Shown here piece after piece: positions 12,786 to 22,910 of a stretch of 64,000 nt of DNA (positions are counted from its first letter, which is position 1; the number at the start of each line of letters is the position of its first letter). The position numbers and the translations under genes are program-made. The notes below the pieces were generated by a model, which saw only the letters and a list, made by a program, of their open reading frames with translations, made no database searches and was not told where the DNA came from. Where the stretch lies: contig NZ_CP082273.1 in the NCBI RefSeq assembly GCF_019880385.1, positions 2,170,001 through 2,234,000 on the forward strand, in the 5' to 3' direction. This DNA is from Nocardioides coralli. GTDB lineage: Bacteria > Actinomycetota > Actinomycetes > Propionibacteriales > Nocardioidaceae.

Positions 12786-12818
12786 TAACCCTGAGCCTGA
12801 GGGTTATAGTTATGTCAA
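12786..12818 (-). promoter_or_regulatory. Probable ftsZ promoter/operator: TTGACA and an AT-rich inverted repeat
   Basis: In the 183-base gap between ftsQ and ftsZ, the minus strand carries TTGACA (12818-12813) directly followed by an unusually AT-rich stretch. This stretch includes an inverted repeat whose arms TAACCCT (12786-12792) and AGGGTTA (12800-12806) are exact complements. Such AT content is rare in this window. Actinobacterial ftsZ genes are known to have their own promoters in this gap. The -10 element is not clear. Confidence 0.55.
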
Positions 12819-12901
12819 CCTCGCGTTGGGGAAGAACCTAGGCAGCCCGCACGGCGAACGGGCGCAGACACGCCGCGGGCGCGGCGATTGAGTAGGTCCG
12901 G

Positions 12902-13654
12902 TCAGCGACGCACGGTCGGCTGGCCCGGCACGCTGACGTCGTACGTCGACCCGCGCTGCGAGAGCAGGCTGGTGAGGACCTCGGCCTTGAGCTCGGACTC
13001 CTCCGCGCTCCCCCACACCACCCGGCGGCCGTCGCGCAGCTCGAGCTCGATCTGGTCGACCGTGGCGACCTCGACGTGGTCGACGGTGGCCGCGAGCTCG
13101 TCGGGCAGGGAGGCCACCACCGCGGCGGCCTCCCGCAGGGCGTCCCGGCCGGCGTCGGCCGAGGTCTGCACGCGCGGCAGGCCGGCAGCCGGGCCGAAGT
13201 CGTCGAAGACCACGCCCTCGAGGTCGAGCCCACGCACCCGGCCGCCGATCTCGACCACGGCGATGGCGACGCGCTCCTCCAGCCCGATCCGGATGGTGTC
13301 GGGCCACTGACGCGTGACCTCCACGTCACGGACCAGTGCCAGGGCCCGGACCCGGGACCGCACCGCCGCCAGGTCGACGCGCGCCAGCGGCTGGCCACGC
13401 GTCACGTCGGCGACCTCACGGACCTCCGACTCGCCCAGGTGCTGCTCGCCGTCGACCTCCACCGCCGCCACGGCCAGCACGGAGGAGAAGAGGAACAGCC
13501 AGCCCGCGCCGACGACCAGTGCCAGCAGGAGGACGCCCGCCAGCACCCACCGCCACGTGAGCCAACGGCGCGACCACTGCCTGCGGGCGAAGGCCCGACG
13601 GCTGCGTTCGGAGGCGGTGACGGTGGAGTCCGACCGCAGCACTCCCCTGCTCAT
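12902..13654 (-). CDS. ftsQ: Cell division protein FtsQ/DivIB
   Basis: A 250-residue bitopic divisome protein. A basic cytoplasmic tail (residues 1-30) leads to one membrane helix (about 34-54, WVLAGVLLLALVVGAGWLFLF). The POTRA domain (VAAVEVDGEQHLGESEVREV) and the beta domain follow outside the cell. It links FtsL and FtsB-like partners to the septal synthase. ATG at 13654 overlaps the murC stop in an ATGA. A larger open frame covering this gene extends back through murC in the wrong frame and is not real. Confidence 0.95.
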   Translation of the reverse strand: MSRGVLRSDSTVTASERSRRAFARRQWSRRWLTWRWVLAGVLLLALVVGAGWLFLFSSVLAVAAVEVDGEQHLGESEVREVADVTRGQPLARVDLAAVRSRVRALALVRDVEVTRQWPDTIRIGLEERVAIAVVEIGGRVRGLDLEGVVFDDFGPAAGLPRVQTSADAGRDALREAAAVVASLPDELAATVDHVEVATVDQIELELRDGRRVVWGSAEESELKAEVLTSLLSQRGSTYDVSVPGQPTVRR

Positions 13655-15072
13655 CGGGCCTCGCCGGACTCGAGGAGCGCGAGCACCGCCGGCGGCAGCT
13701 CGGTGACGTCGCCGGCACCCAGGGTCAGCACCAGGTCGCCCGGCCGCGCCCGCTCGACGAGCGCGGCGGGTACGTCGGAGAGCACCGGGACGAAGGCGAC
13801 CCGGTCGGCCGGCAGCGGGACCGCCTCGGCGACGAGGGCGCCGGTGACCGCCGGGTCGGGGTCCTCCCGCGCGAGGTAGACGTCGGCGACGACCACCTCG
13901 TCGGCCGCCCCCAGGGCCTCGCCCATCGCCACGCCGTAGCGGGCCGTCCGCGAGACCAGGTGTGGCTGGAAGGCCACGACGACCCGGCCCTCCCCGGCAA
14001 CACCGCGGGCAGCGGCGAGGTCGGCAGCGATCTCCTGCGGCATGTGGGCGTAGGAGTCGAAGACCCGGACCCCCCGGGCCTCGCCGCGAGGCTCCATGCG
14101 GCGGCCGCTGCCGGTAAACGACTCCAGTCCGGCGCGCAGGTCGTCGAGCGCGTAGCCCAGGCGCAGTCCGAGCGCCAACGCTGCGAGGGCGTCGAGGACG
14201 TAGTGGCGACCCGGGATCTGGAGCTCCACGGTGCCGAGCGACCGACCGCCGTGGTGGACGGCGAAGCGGGACCGTGTGCCCTCGAAGGCCAGGTCGGTCG
14301 CGCGGTAGTCGACGTCGTCGCCGGTGCCGACCCGGACGACCTCGAGGCCGCGGTCGCGCGCCGGGACGGCGAGCGCGGCCGCTCCGGGGTCGTCGACGCA
14401 CAGCACGACGAACCCGCCCTCCTCGACCCGGTCGAGGAACTCGACGAACGCCGCCCGGTAGGCCTCCTCGGAGCCCCACTGGTCGAGGTGGTCGGCCTCC
14501 ACGTTGGTGACGATGGCGGCGTGCGGCCCGTAGACGAGAAAGGCACCGTCCGACTCGTCGGCCTCCGCGACGAACCACCGGCCGGCTCCGGCATCGGCGT
14601 TGCGGCCGGTGGCCCGGAGCACGCCGCCCACGGCGTAGGTCGGGTCGGCGCCCGCCGCGAGCAGGGCGACCGTCAGCAGCGCGGTCGTCGTGGTCTTGCC
14701 GTGGGTGCCCGCCACCGCGAGCACGTCGTCGTCGACCATCAGCGATGCCAGCCCGGCCGACCGGGGCAGCACCCGCAGGCCGCGCCGGCGTCCCTCGAGC
14801 ACCTCGGGGTTGTCCTCGCGCGCCGCCGTCGTGACGACCAGCGTGTCGGCCTCCCTCACGTTGCCGGCGTCGTAGCCGATGGTGACGGGGACCCCGAGCT
14901 CGCGCAGCGGGGCGAGGAAGGGCGTCTCGTTGTTGTCGCTGCCCGTCACGGTCACGCCGCGGCGCGCCATGATCCTGGCGATACCAGAAAGGGCAGCGCC
15001 GCCGATCCCGACGAAGTGGACGCGGCCGAGCCGGTCGGCCGGGAGGAGCTCGGCGGGGACCGGGATCCTCAT
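13651..15072 (-). CDS. murC: UDP-N-acetylmuramate--L-alanine ligase
   Basis: Adds L-Ala to UDP-MurNAc, the first amino acid of the stem peptide; 473 residues. The dinucleotide-like N-terminal motif RVHFVGIGGAALSGIA, the ATP loop VAGTHGKTTTTALL, the central motif VEADHLDQWGS and the C-terminal ligase motif FDSYAHMPQEI are present. The last replaces the more usual Asp-Tyr-Ala-His with Asp-Ser-Tyr-Ala-His. ATG at 15072 overlaps the murG stop by 4 bases, and its own stop overlaps ftsQ, so the three genes are translationally coupled. Confidence 0.97.
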   Translation of the reverse strand: MRIPVPAELLPADRLGRVHFVGIGGAALSGIARIMARRGVTVTGSDNNETPFLAPLRELGVPVTIGYDAGNVREADTLVVTTAAREDNPEVLEGRRRGLRVLPRSAGLASLMVDDDVLAVAGTHGKTTTTALLTVALLAAGADPTYAVGGVLRATGRNADAGAGRWFVAEADESDGAFLVYGPHAAIVTNVEADHLDQWGSEEAYRAAFVEFLDRVEEGGFVVLCVDDPGAAALAVPARDRGLEVVRVGTGDDVDYRATDLAFEGTRSRFAVHHGGRSLGTVELQIPGRHYVLDALAALALGLRLGYALDDLRAGLESFTGSGRRMEPRGEARGVRVFDSYAHMPQEIAADLAAARGVAGEGRVVVAFQPHLVSRTARYGVAMGEALGAADEVVVADVYLAREDPDPAVTGALVAEAVPLPADRVAFVPVLSDVPAALVERARPGDLVLTLGAGDVTELPPAVLALLESGEAR

Positions 15073-16139
15073 CCGGCGCACTCCTGCACGATCCGCGCGA
15101 GCTGCTCGTCGGCGTCGCGCGGGATGAGGGCCGAGGCCGCGGACCCCATGGCCGCCAGCCGCTCCGCGTCGGTGGCAAGCTCCGGCACCGCACCGGCGAC
15201 CCACTCCGGCGTGAACGCGCCGTCGGCGACCAGCAGCCCGCCACCGGCGTCGACCACCGGGCGCGCGTTGAGCTCCTGCTCGCCGTTGCCGATCGGCAGC
15301 GGGACGAAGACGGCCGGCAGCCCGACCGCAGCCGCCTCGGTGACGCTGCTGGCACCGGCGCGGCACACCACCAGGTCGGCGGCGGCATAGGCGAGGTCCA
15401 TCCGGTCCACGAAGGGGACGGTGAGGTAGGGGACGTCGGTCGGCTCCGGGGTCGCCTCCCCCTGGGGCCCGACGACGTGGAGCACCTGGACGCCCGCGTC
15501 GGCCAGGGCGGTCGCGGCGCCCGCGACGGACTGGTTGAGGCGGCGCGCCCCCTGGGAGCCTCCGGTCACCAGGAGCGTGGGCCGCTCGGGGTCGAGACCG
15601 AAGAACGCCCGTCCCTCGGCCCGGGAGGCGGCGCGGTCGAGGGTGGAGATCATCCGGCGGATCGGCAGCCCGACGTACTCCGCCCCCGGCAGCGGGGTGT
15701 CGGGGAAGCTCACCGCCACGCGCCCGGCCACCCGGGCACCGACGCGGTTGGCCAGTCCGGGCAGGGCGTTCTGCTCGTGGACCACGAGCGGCAGCTTCCG
15801 CCGGCGGGCGGCGAGGTAGGCCGGCATCGAGACGTAGCCGCCGTAACCCACCACGACGTCGGGACGCACCCGGTCGAGGACGTCGTACGTCGCCCGCACG
15901 GCCCCCCGCAGCCGCAGCGGCACCCGTGCCAGGTCGGCGTTGGGGCGCCGTGGCAGGGGTACCGGCGGGATCAGCTCGAGCGGGTAGCCGGCCTCCGGGA
16001 CCACCCGGTTCTCGAGACCCCGCGGGGTGCCGAGGCAGGTGATCTCGACGGAGCCGTCGAGCCGGCGCAGGGCATCGGCGGTGGCGATCAGGGGCGAGGT
16101 GTGTCCGGCGGTGCCGCCGCCGGCGAGGAGAACGCGCAT
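15069..16139 (-). CDS. murG: UDP-GlcNAc:undecaprenyl-PP-MurNAc-pentapeptide GlcNAc transferase
   Basis: A 356-residue GT28 glycosyltransferase that converts lipid I to lipid II on the inner membrane face. The N-terminal glycine loop (LAGGGTAGHTSP) and the C-terminal donor-site motifs TGGSQGARRLNQSV, CRAGASSVTEAAAVGLPAVFVP and GEQELNARP are all intact. It lies 12 bases after the ftsW stop, and its stop overlaps the murC start. Confidence 0.97.
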   Translation of the reverse strand: MRVLLAGGGTAGHTSPLIATADALRRLDGSVEITCLGTPRGLENRVVPEAGYPLELIPPVPLPRRPNADLARVPLRLRGAVRATYDVLDRVRPDVVVGYGGYVSMPAYLAARRRKLPLVVHEQNALPGLANRVGARVAGRVAVSFPDTPLPGAEYVGLPIRRMISTLDRAASRAEGRAFFGLDPERPTLLVTGGSQGARRLNQSVAGAATALADAGVQVLHVVGPQGEATPEPTDVPYLTVPFVDRMDLAYAAADLVVCRAGASSVTEAAAVGLPAVFVPLPIGNGEQELNARPVVDAGGGLLVADGAFTPEWVAGAVPELATDAERLAAMGSAASALIPRDADEQLARIVQECAG

Positions 16140-16151
16140 GACCGGGTCAGC

Positions 16152-17387
16152 CTAGGGGGTGGGACGGCCGGCCCCGGCCGCCAGCCCGGCCGACCGCTGC
16201 CGCCGGCGTTGCGCCAGCGCCCGCGACGCCTCCGGCTCGCGTCGGGCGAACCCGATGAGGAGCCCCAGCGCCACCAGGGTCGGCAGCAGCGCCGAGCCGC
16301 CGTAGGAGATCAGGGGCAGCGGGATGCCGATGACCGGCAGCAGCGCCAGGACCATGCCGACGTTGACGATCATCTGACCCAGCAGCCAGGCCACGATGCC
16401 GAAGGACATGTAGCGGACGAACGGGTCGTCGGTCTGCATCGCGACCCGGATCGCGGCGAAGGCCACCGTCAGGAAGAGCGCCACCACGAGCAGGGTGCCG
16501 ACCAGGCCGAGCTCCTCGCCCAGCACCGCGAAGATGAAGTCGGTGTGGGCCTCGGGCAGGTCGCCCCACTTCTGCCGGCTCGCGCCGATCCCCTCTCCGA
16601 ACCAGCCCCCGCTGGAGAGCGCGTAGAGGCCGTGGGCCGGTTGCCAGCCCGAGACGTAGTAGTCCTTGAAGGGGTCGACGAACGTCGTCAGCCGTTCGCG
16701 GCGCTCGGGGCTGGTGGTCGCGAGCCAGATCGCCACGACGCCGATCACCGACATCGCCAGGCTGAACAGCCGGGCCGGCGCCCCGACGACCCACAGCATC
16801 GCCAGCAGGATGGCGAAGAGCACCAGGGCCGTGCCGAGGTCTCGTCCGACGATGACGAGCACCGTGGTGCCGAGCAGGACGGGGACGACGGGGAACATCA
16901 CCTGGTGGAGCGAGCCGAGACGGCGTTCCTTCTGGGCGTAGACGTGGGCGGCCCACAAGACGATGGCCAGCTTGGCGATCTCCGACGGCTGGATCTGCAC
17001 CGGTCCCACGGCCAGCCAGTTCTTGTTGCCGTTGACGACCACCCCGAACTGCGCGGTCAGTGCGAGCAGCACGATCGAGACCACGATCGCCACCCACGAG
17101 ATCTGCCGGATGGCCTGGTAGGGCAACCGTGAGGCGATCCAGGCGCAGGGGATGCCGATGGCCACCCACACGAGCTGCCGCTTGACGATGGCGTAGGAGT
17201 CACCGTCGTGCTTCTCGAAGGAGTAGACGCTCGAGGCCGACAGCACCATGATCAGGCCGATCGTGAGCAGCAGCGCCGAGGCCCCCACGAGCAGGTAGTA
17301 GGAGGTGAGCGGCCGCGCCAGCGCCTCGCGCAGCACGGCGAACGGACCGAGGGACCGGGTCTGGTGGGGGTTCGCGGTCGTCGTCAC
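16152..17387 (-). CDS. ftsW: FtsW, SEDS-family septal peptidoglycan glycosyltransferase
   Basis: A 411-residue polytopic membrane protein with about ten helices. SEDS proteins polymerise lipid II with a cognate class B PBP, here presumably the FtsI encoded in the same cluster. Signature stretches are NGNKNWLAVGPVQIQPSE, GRDLGTALVLFAILLAML and PLPLISYGGSALLPTLVALG. The loop ahead of GEELGLVG carries the acidic residues of the proposed active site (LPEAHTDFIFAVLGEELG). The start is GTG at 17387, behind a GGGGAGAGGGG ribosome site. The C-terminal tail is Arg/Gln-rich and cytoplasmic. Confidence 0.96.
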   Translation of the reverse strand: MTTTANPHQTRSLGPFAVLREALARPLTSYYLLVGASALLLTIGLIMVLSASSVYSFEKHDGDSYAIVKRQLVWVAIGIPCAWIASRLPYQAIRQISWVAIVVSIVLLALTAQFGVVVNGNKNWLAVGPVQIQPSEIAKLAIVLWAAHVYAQKERRLGSLHQVMFPVVPVLLGTTVLVIVGRDLGTALVLFAILLAMLWVVGAPARLFSLAMSVIGVVAIWLATTSPERRERLTTFVDPFKDYYVSGWQPAHGLYALSSGGWFGEGIGASRQKWGDLPEAHTDFIFAVLGEELGLVGTLLVVALFLTVAFAAIRVAMQTDDPFVRYMSFGIVAWLLGQMIVNVGMVLALLPVIGIPLPLISYGGSALLPTLVALGLLIGFARREPEASRALAQRRRQRSAGLAAGAGRPTP

Positions 17388-17412
17388 GCGGAGCCACCCC
17401 TCTCCCCTGGTC

Positions 17413-18867
17413 TCAGACGCTGCCTGTCTGCCGCCTCACCTCGGCGGCGAAGGCATCGCCGCGCTCGGCGTAGCTGGTGAACATGTCCATCGACGCGCAC
17501 CCGGGTGCCAGCAGCACGGTGTCCCCGGGACGGGAGAGCTCCGCGGCCGCCGACACGACCCGCGCCATCGGACCGTGCTCGGGATCAGTCTCGTCCTCGC
17601 CGACGTCGATGACCGGCACATCGGGGGCGTGTCGCGAAAGGGCCTCCGCGATGACGTGGCGGTCGGCACCGAGCAGGACCACGCCGCGCAGCCGTGAGCC
17701 CACGGCCTGCACCAGCTCGTCGAAGCGCGCCCCCTTGGCGAGGCCGCCGGCGACCCACACGACGGGGTCGTAACCCTGCAGCGAGGACTGCGCCGCGTGG
17801 GGGTTGGTCGCCTTCGAGTCGTCGACCCAGGTCACGCCGCCCGCCTCGGCCACCGTCGCGATGCGGTGGCCGTCGGGGCGGAAGCGGGACAGGCCCGCCC
17901 GGACGGCGGCCTGCGACACGCCGTGGCTGCGCGCCAGCGCCGCGGCAGCCAGGGCGTTGGCCACGAAGTGGGGTGCCGGCGAGGCGAGGTCGTCGATGGT
18001 GCAGAGCTCCGCGGCACTGGTCGCCCGCTCCTCCACGAAGGCGCGGTCGGCGAGGATGTCCTCGACGAGGCCCACCATCCCCACCGCCGGCATGCCCAGG
18101 GTGAAGCCGATGGCTCGCGCCCCCTCCACCACGTCGGCCTCGCGCACCAGCTGCTCGGTGACCGGGTCGGCGACGTTGTAGACGCACGCACGCTGGACGC
18201 GCTCGTAGATCCGGCCCTTGTCGGCGGCGTAGTCCGCCATCGAGGCGTACCAGTCGAGGTGGTCCTCGGCGACGTTGAGGACCGCGGCCGACTCGCAGCT
18301 GAGCGAGTGGGTGTAGTGGAGCTGGAAGCTCGACAGCTCCACCGCGAGCACGTCGAGCGGGGCCGGGTCCATCACCGCCTCGACCACCGGGCGGCCCACG
18401 TTGCCCACCGCCGCGCTGCGCAGACCCTCGGCGCGCAGGATCGCGTCGAGCATCTGCACGGTGGTGGTCTTGCCGTTGGTGCCGGTGACCGCGAGCCAGG
18501 GCGCGGCGTTGTCGGGGTCGCGGAGCCGCCACGCCAGCTCGACCTCGCCCCAGACGGGCACCCCTCGCACCTCGGCCTGGCGCAGCAACGGATGATCCGG
18601 TCGCCAGCCCGGGCTGACGACGACCAGGTCGGTGTCCTCCGGGAGGGTCAGGGTCGCGCCCTCGCCCAGCCGCACCTGGGCCCCGAGCACCTCCAGCAGG
18701 TTCGCCTGCTCGGCGCGGGTGTCGGTGACGCGCTCGTCGAGGGCGGTGACCTGCGCCCCCAGGTGGGTGAGGTTGTCGGCAGCAGCGAAGCCGCTGACAC
18801 CGAAGCCCGCGACGGTCGCGCGGACCGCGGACCAGTCGCTGGTGCGGTGGTGGTGGGTGAGGTCCAT
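17413..18867 (-). CDS. murD: UDP-N-acetylmuramoyl-L-alanine--D-glutamate ligase
   Basis: Adds D-Glu to the stem peptide; 484 residues. Motifs are the N-terminal VAGFGVSGFAAAD, the ATP loop VTGTNGKTTTVQML, VLNVAEDHLDWY, and the C-terminal DSKATNPHAA loop with the catalytic-domain Asp and Lys. ATG at 18867 is preceded by GGCGGAG, 12 bases after the mraY stop. It is a normal-length member with no missing motif. Confidence 0.96.
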   Translation of the reverse strand: MDLTHHHRTSDWSAVRATVAGFGVSGFAAADNLTHLGAQVTALDERVTDTRAEQANLLEVLGAQVRLGEGATLTLPEDTDLVVVSPGWRPDHPLLRQAEVRGVPVWGEVELAWRLRDPDNAAPWLAVTGTNGKTTTVQMLDAILRAEGLRSAAVGNVGRPVVEAVMDPAPLDVLAVELSSFQLHYTHSLSCESAAVLNVAEDHLDWYASMADYAADKGRIYERVQRACVYNVADPVTEQLVREADVVEGARAIGFTLGMPAVGMVGLVEDILADRAFVEERATSAAELCTIDDLASPAPHFVANALAAAALARSHGVSQAAVRAGLSRFRPDGHRIATVAEAGGVTWVDDSKATNPHAAQSSLQGYDPVVWVAGGLAKGARFDELVQAVGSRLRGVVLLGADRHVIAEALSRHAPDVPVIDVGEDETDPEHGPMARVVSAAAELSRPGDTVLLAPGCASMDMFTSYAERGDAFAAEVRRQTGSV

Positions 18868-18879
18868 GGTGATCTCCGC

Positions 18880-19965
18880 CTAGTACCCGGCGACCCACTC
18901 GGCGTAGAAGACGCCCAACCCCGCGGCGACGCACAGGCCGGTGATGATCCAGAACCGGATGACGACCGTCACCTGCTCCCAGCCGAGCATCTCGAAGTGG
19001 TGGTGGATCGGAGCGATGCGGAAGACCCGTCTGCCCGTCCCGGTCAGGCGTTTCGTCGTCTTGAACCAGCTCACCTGCAGCATCACCGAGACGGTCTCGA
19101 GCACGAAGAGTCCACCGAGGACGACCAGCAGCAGCTCGGTCCGGGTCAGGATGGCCATGCCGGCCAGGGCACCGCCCAGGGCGAGCGACCCCGTGTCGCC
19201 CATGAAGATGGCCGCCGGCGAGGCGTTCCACCACAGGAAGCCGAAGCAGGCTCCGGTGATCGCGGCGGCGATGACCGCCAGGTCGAGCGGGTCGCGGACC
19301 TCGTAGCAAGTGCGCCCGGGGGTGAGGTCGCAGGACTGGTTGTTCTGCCAGATGTTGACCAGTGTGTAGGCGCCGAACACCATCACCGAGGCACCGGAGG
19401 CCAGGCCGTCCAGGCCGTCGGCGAGGTTCACGCCGTTGCTGGTGCCCGCGACGATCAGCCAGATCAGCAGGACCACGATGACTGCGGGCAGCGTGAACGA
19501 CTCGAAGTCACGGATGAAGGAGAGGTGGCGGCTGGCGGGGGTGAGCTCGCGGTCGTCCTCGAGCGCCGGCAGCAGCGCGACGATGCCGAAGGTCAGGGCG
19601 ACCACCGTGAGGCCGATCATCTTCGCCTTGCTGCGCAGCCCGAGGCTGCGTTGCTTGACGATCTTGATGAAGTCGTCGAGGAAGCCGACCATGCCGCACC
19701 CGACGAAGAGGAAGACCAGGAGCAGGGCCGAGGCCGAGGGCATGTCGAGCGTGATCAGCTTGGCCAGGAAGTAGCCGAGCACCGCCGCGAGGATGATGAC
19801 GACGCCGCCCATCGTGGGGGTGCCGCGCTTGGTGTGGTGGGTGGTGGGTCCGTCGTCGCGGATCTCCTGCCCGTAGCCGAGGTTGGTGAACGCCCGGATC
19901 GCCACCCGGGTGCCGAGCAGCGAGATCAGCAGTGCGAGTCCTCCGCCGAGCAGGATCGCCCTCAC
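18880..19965 (-). CDS. mraY: Phospho-N-acetylmuramoyl-pentapeptide transferase
   Basis: The membrane enzyme that makes lipid I from UDP-MurNAc-pentapeptide and undecaprenyl phosphate; 361 residues and about ten helices. The catalytic Asp-rich segment [44 protein letters not shown] and the His loop [14 protein letters not shown] are complete. GTG at 19965 overlaps the murF stop by 4 bases. MraY is the target of tunicamycin-like and muraymycin inhibitors, and nothing in the sequence suggests an altered site. Confidence 0.97.
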   Translation of the reverse strand: MRAILLGGGLALLISLLGTRVAIRAFTNLGYGQEIRDDGPTTHHTKRGTPTMGGVVIILAAVLGYFLAKLITLDMPSASALLLVFLFVGCGMVGFLDDFIKIVKQRSLGLRSKAKMIGLTVVALTFGIVALLPALEDDRELTPASRHLSFIRDFESFTLPAVIVVLLIWLIVAGTSNGVNLADGLDGLASGASVMVFGAYTLVNIWQNNQSCDLTPGRTCYEVRDPLDLAVIAAAITGACFGFLWWNASPAAIFMGDTGSLALGGALAGMAILTRTELLLVVLGGLFVLETVSVMLQVSWFKTTKRLTGTGRRVFRIAPIHHHFEMLGWEQVTVVIRFWIITGLCVAAGLGVFYAEWVAGY

Positions 19966-21332
19966 CGGCCACCCTCCCCTTCCGTCAACAGTCCGTCAGC
20001 CACGTGCTCGAGGGCCGCGCCCCGGGATGCCTTCACCAGGACCACGTCGTCGGCAGCAGCATTCTGCTGCACCACTGCGAGCGCCTCGTCACGGCCCGCC
20101 GCGAGCACCGCATCACCCTGCCAGCCCGCGACCCCTCGTGCACCTTCGGCGATGCCGGCGGCCGTCTCCCCCACGGTGACGAGCAGGTCGATGCCAGCCT
20201 CGCCCGCGTGGCGACCGACCTCGACGTGGGCCGACCGGGTGTCGTCACCGAGCTCCAGCATCTCGCCCAGCACCGCGATCGTACGGCCGCGTCGACGGGC
20301 CCCGATCTGGGCGAGGCTGTCGAGGGCGGCGGTCATCGAGGCGGGGTTGGCGTTGTAGGCGTCGTTGACGACCACGAGCCCGTCCCCCCGCTGGTGGAGC
20401 TCCATCCGCCACCGGCTCGCGGGTTGCGCTCCGGCGAGGCGCTCGGCCACCACGGCGGGGTCGAGCCCGATGGCGATCGCGAGTGCCGCCGCGGCGGCGG
20501 CGTTGGGGACCTGGTGGGCGCCCGACTGGGTCAGCGTGACGGGGTGGCTGCTGCCGGCGTACGCCAGGACGAAGGTGGGTCGGCCGAGGTCGTCGAGCTC
20601 GACGTCGCCCCAGGAGACCGTCGCCGAGCGGCCGAAGTCGAAGACGCGTGCCGTCGTCCGGCTCGCCATCGCGGCGACGAGGTCGTCGTCCGCGTTGAGC
20701 ACTGCCGTACCCCCGGCCGACAGGGCCTCGACGATCTCGCCCTTGGCCTGCGCGATCGCCTCCCGGCTGCCGAACTCGCTCAGGTGCGCGGTCCCGACGT
20801 TGAGGACCGCGGCCGCCTCCGGTGGTGCGATCCGGCAGAGGTCTGCGATGTGGCCGACCCCCCGAGCGCCCATCTCCACCACGAGGTAGCGGGTGTCGGC
20901 CGTGGCCTCGAGCACGGTCAGCGGCACGCCGATCTCGTTGTTGTGGTTGCCGCGGGTGGCGACCGTCGGGCCGGCCCCGGCCAGCACGTGCGCGAGGTAG
21001 TCCTTGGTCCCGGTCTTGCCCTGCGAGCCGGTCAGCGCCAGCACCCGGGCCCCGATCGTGTCGACCACGTGACGGGCCAGCGCGCCCAGGGCCACCACCG
21101 GGTCGGCGACCACGACCGTGGGTGCGGTCGTCGCTCGGCTGCCGAGCACGGCGTGGGCGTCGCCGGCGTAGTCGTGACCGTCGACGCGCTCCCCCACGAC
21201 CGCCACGAAGAGCCCCGCAGGCTCCGGGGCGCGCGAGTCGACGTAGGCGCCGCCGGTGACGAGGAGGTCGGGATCGCCGTGGACCTCGCCGTCGACGACG
21301 CCGGCGATGTCGGCCAGGGACATCGGGATCAT
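19962..21332 (-). CDS. murF: UDP-MurNAc-tripeptide--D-Ala-D-Ala ligase
   Basis: Adds D-Ala-D-Ala to complete the UDP-linked pentapeptide; 456 residues. Motifs are the ATP loop [55 protein letters not shown] and [10 protein letters not shown]. The Ser-Gln pair in the ATP loop is slightly unusual beside the more common Asn-Gly form. ATG at 21332 forms an ATGA overlap with the murE stop. Confidence 0.96.
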   Translation of the reverse strand: MIPMSLADIAGVVDGEVHGDPDLLVTGGAYVDSRAPEPAGLFVAVVGERVDGHDYAGDAHAVLGSRATTAPTVVVADPVVALGALARHVVDTIGARVLALTGSQGKTGTKDYLAHVLAGAGPTVATRGNHNNEIGVPLTVLEATADTRYLVVEMGARGVGHIADLCRIAPPEAAAVLNVGTAHLSEFGSREAIAQAKGEIVEALSAGGTAVLNADDDLVAAMASRTTARVFDFGRSATVSWGDVELDDLGRPTFVLAYAGSSHPVTLTQSGAHQVPNAAAAAALAIAIGLDPAVVAERLAGAQPASRWRMELHQRGDGLVVVNDAYNANPASMTAALDSLAQIGARRRGRTIAVLGEMLELGDDTRSAHVEVGRHAGEAGIDLLVTVGETAAGIAEGARGVAGWQGDAVLAAGRDEALAVVQQNAAADDVVLVKASRGAALEHVADGLLTEGEGGR

Positions 21333-22846
21333 CGGCGGGCGAGCTCCTCGCGGGCGACGTCGCGGTCGTCGAAGGGATGCACCTGACCCGCCACCTCCTG
21401 GCCGGTCTCGTGACCCTTGCCGGCGATCAGCACGATGTCGCCGGCCTCTGCCCGCTCCAGAGCGCAACGGATCGCCTCGCGGCGGTCACCGACCTCGAGC
21501 GCCTGGGCCGGGCCGCCGCGCGTCCCCTCCAGCAGCGCGGCCCGGATCGCCGCGGGGTCCTCGCTGCGGGGGTTGTCGTCGGTCACGACCACGACGTCGG
21601 CCAGACGGCCGGCGATCTCACCCATCACCGGGCGCTTGCCGGGGTCGCGGTCACCGCCGGCACCGATCACGACGATCAGTCGCCCCTCGGTCAGGGGCCG
21701 CAGCGTGGCGAGCGCCGACTCGACCGCGTCGGGCTTGTGGGCGTAGTCGACGACGACGGCGAAGTCCTGCCCCGCCTCCACCCGCTCCAGCCGGCCCGGC
21801 ACCCCCGCGCCGGCGGCCATCGCGCCGGCCACGTCGGCAGCCGGCAGCCCGGCCTCCGAGCAGCCCGCGATCGCCGCGAGGGCGTTCGCGACGTTGAAGT
21901 CCCCGGGCAGGGGTACGCCGGACTCCGCCCGGAACCCGTCGGGGCCGTGCACCACGAACCGGCTGCCGGTGGCCGACAGCTCCACGTCGGTGACCCACCA
22001 GTCGGCGTCGTCGCCGCGGGTGGAGAAGGTGCGCAGCGGGATCGTCGCCTCCGCCAGCAGGCGCCGGCCGTGGGCGTCGTCGACGTTGACCAGACCACGA
22101 CGGGCGCGCTCGGGGGTGAACAGCGACGCCTTCGCCGCGAAGTAGTCCTCGAGGTCGGCGTGGAAGTCGAGGTGGTCGCGGCCGAGGTTGGTGAAGACCG
22201 CCACGTCGAAGACGACGCCGTCGACCCGCCCCATGACGAGGGCGTGGCTCGAGACCTCCATGGCGCAGCCGGTGACGCCCTGCTCGCGCATCATCGCGAA
22301 GAGGGCGTGGAGGTCGGGCGCCTCGGGCGTCGTCAGCGACGTCCGCACGTCCTGGCCGGCGACGCGGGTGCCGTTGGTGCCGATGACGGCCGACGTGACG
22401 CCGGCAGCCTGCAGGGCTCCCTCGGCGAGCCGGGTGGTGGTCGTCTTGCCCTGGGTGCCGGTGACACCGAGCAGCCGCAGGTCGGTCGCGGCGTCCCCGT
22501 AGACGCGGGCCGACAGGCCGCCGAGGACCGCGCGGGGCCGGTCGACCACGAGCAGCGGGACCGGAGGTGCCTCCGCGGCCCCCGCCTCGTCGGTGAGGAT
22601 CGCGACGGCCCCCGCCTCGAGCGCGCCGGCGGCGTAGGTGATCCCGTGGGCGCGGCTCCCGGGAAGTGCGGCGTACAGGTCGCCGGGCCGGACGCGCTGC
22701 GAGCTGAGCGAGATGCCGGTCACGCCCGTCGTGAGGTCGCCGTCGGTGCGGGCCGTCGCGCCGTGCTGCTCCAGCCACTGCGCGAGGTCAGCCAGGGGGG
22801 TCGTGGTGGGTCGCGCGGGACGGGTCCGGGACAGGTCGTCGCTCAC
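21329..22846 (-). CDS. murE: UDP-MurNAc-L-Ala-D-Glu--diaminopimelate ligase
   Basis: Adds the third stem residue; about 505 residues. The ATP loop is VTGTQGKTTTTRLAEG. The motif VVTDDNPRSEDP contains Asp-Asn-Pro-Arg, the signature of enzymes that use diaminopimelate rather than lysine. This fits a DAP-type wall; Nocardioides typically have LL-DAP, but the isomer cannot be read from the sequence. The carbamylated-lysine and acceptor-site motifs (TNLGRDHLDFH, DYAHKPDAVE) are intact. The start is uncertain: tandem GTG codons at 22849 and 22846 both lack a strong ribosome site. Confidence 0.95.
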   Translation of the reverse strand: MSDDLSRTRPARPTTTPLADLAQWLEQHGATARTDGDLTTGVTGISLSSQRVRPGDLYAALPGSRAHGITYAAGALEAGAVAILTDEAGAAEAPPVPLLVVDRPRAVLGGLSARVYGDAATDLRLLGVTGTQGKTTTTRLAEGALQAAGVTSAVIGTNGTRVAGQDVRTSLTTPEAPDLHALFAMMREQGVTGCAMEVSSHALVMGRVDGVVFDVAVFTNLGRDHLDFHADLEDYFAAKASLFTPERARRGLVNVDDAHGRRLLAEATIPLRTFSTRGDDADWWVTDVELSATGSRFVVHGPDGFRAESGVPLPGDFNVANALAAIAGCSEAGLPAADVAGAMAAGAGVPGRLERVEAGQDFAVVVDYAHKPDAVESALATLRPLTEGRLIVVIGAGGDRDPGKRPVMGEIAGRLADVVVVTDDNPRSEDPAAIRAALLEGTRGGPAQALEVGDRREAIRCALERAEAGDIVLIAGKGHETGQEVAGQVHPFDDRDVAREELARR

Positions 22847-22910
22847 CACGCCGTGAGGGTATCCGAGCCCGGACGGCCTCGACGGGGTGAGGTGACGACT
22901 CCGTCGACGC

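Noticed and set aside
12902..15388. 828-codon minus-strand frame apparently joining ftsQ to an upstream domain
   Set aside because: The part upstream of 13654 is murC in the wrong frame. FtsQ starts at the ATG overlapping the murC stop, so this is neither a fusion nor a frameshift.
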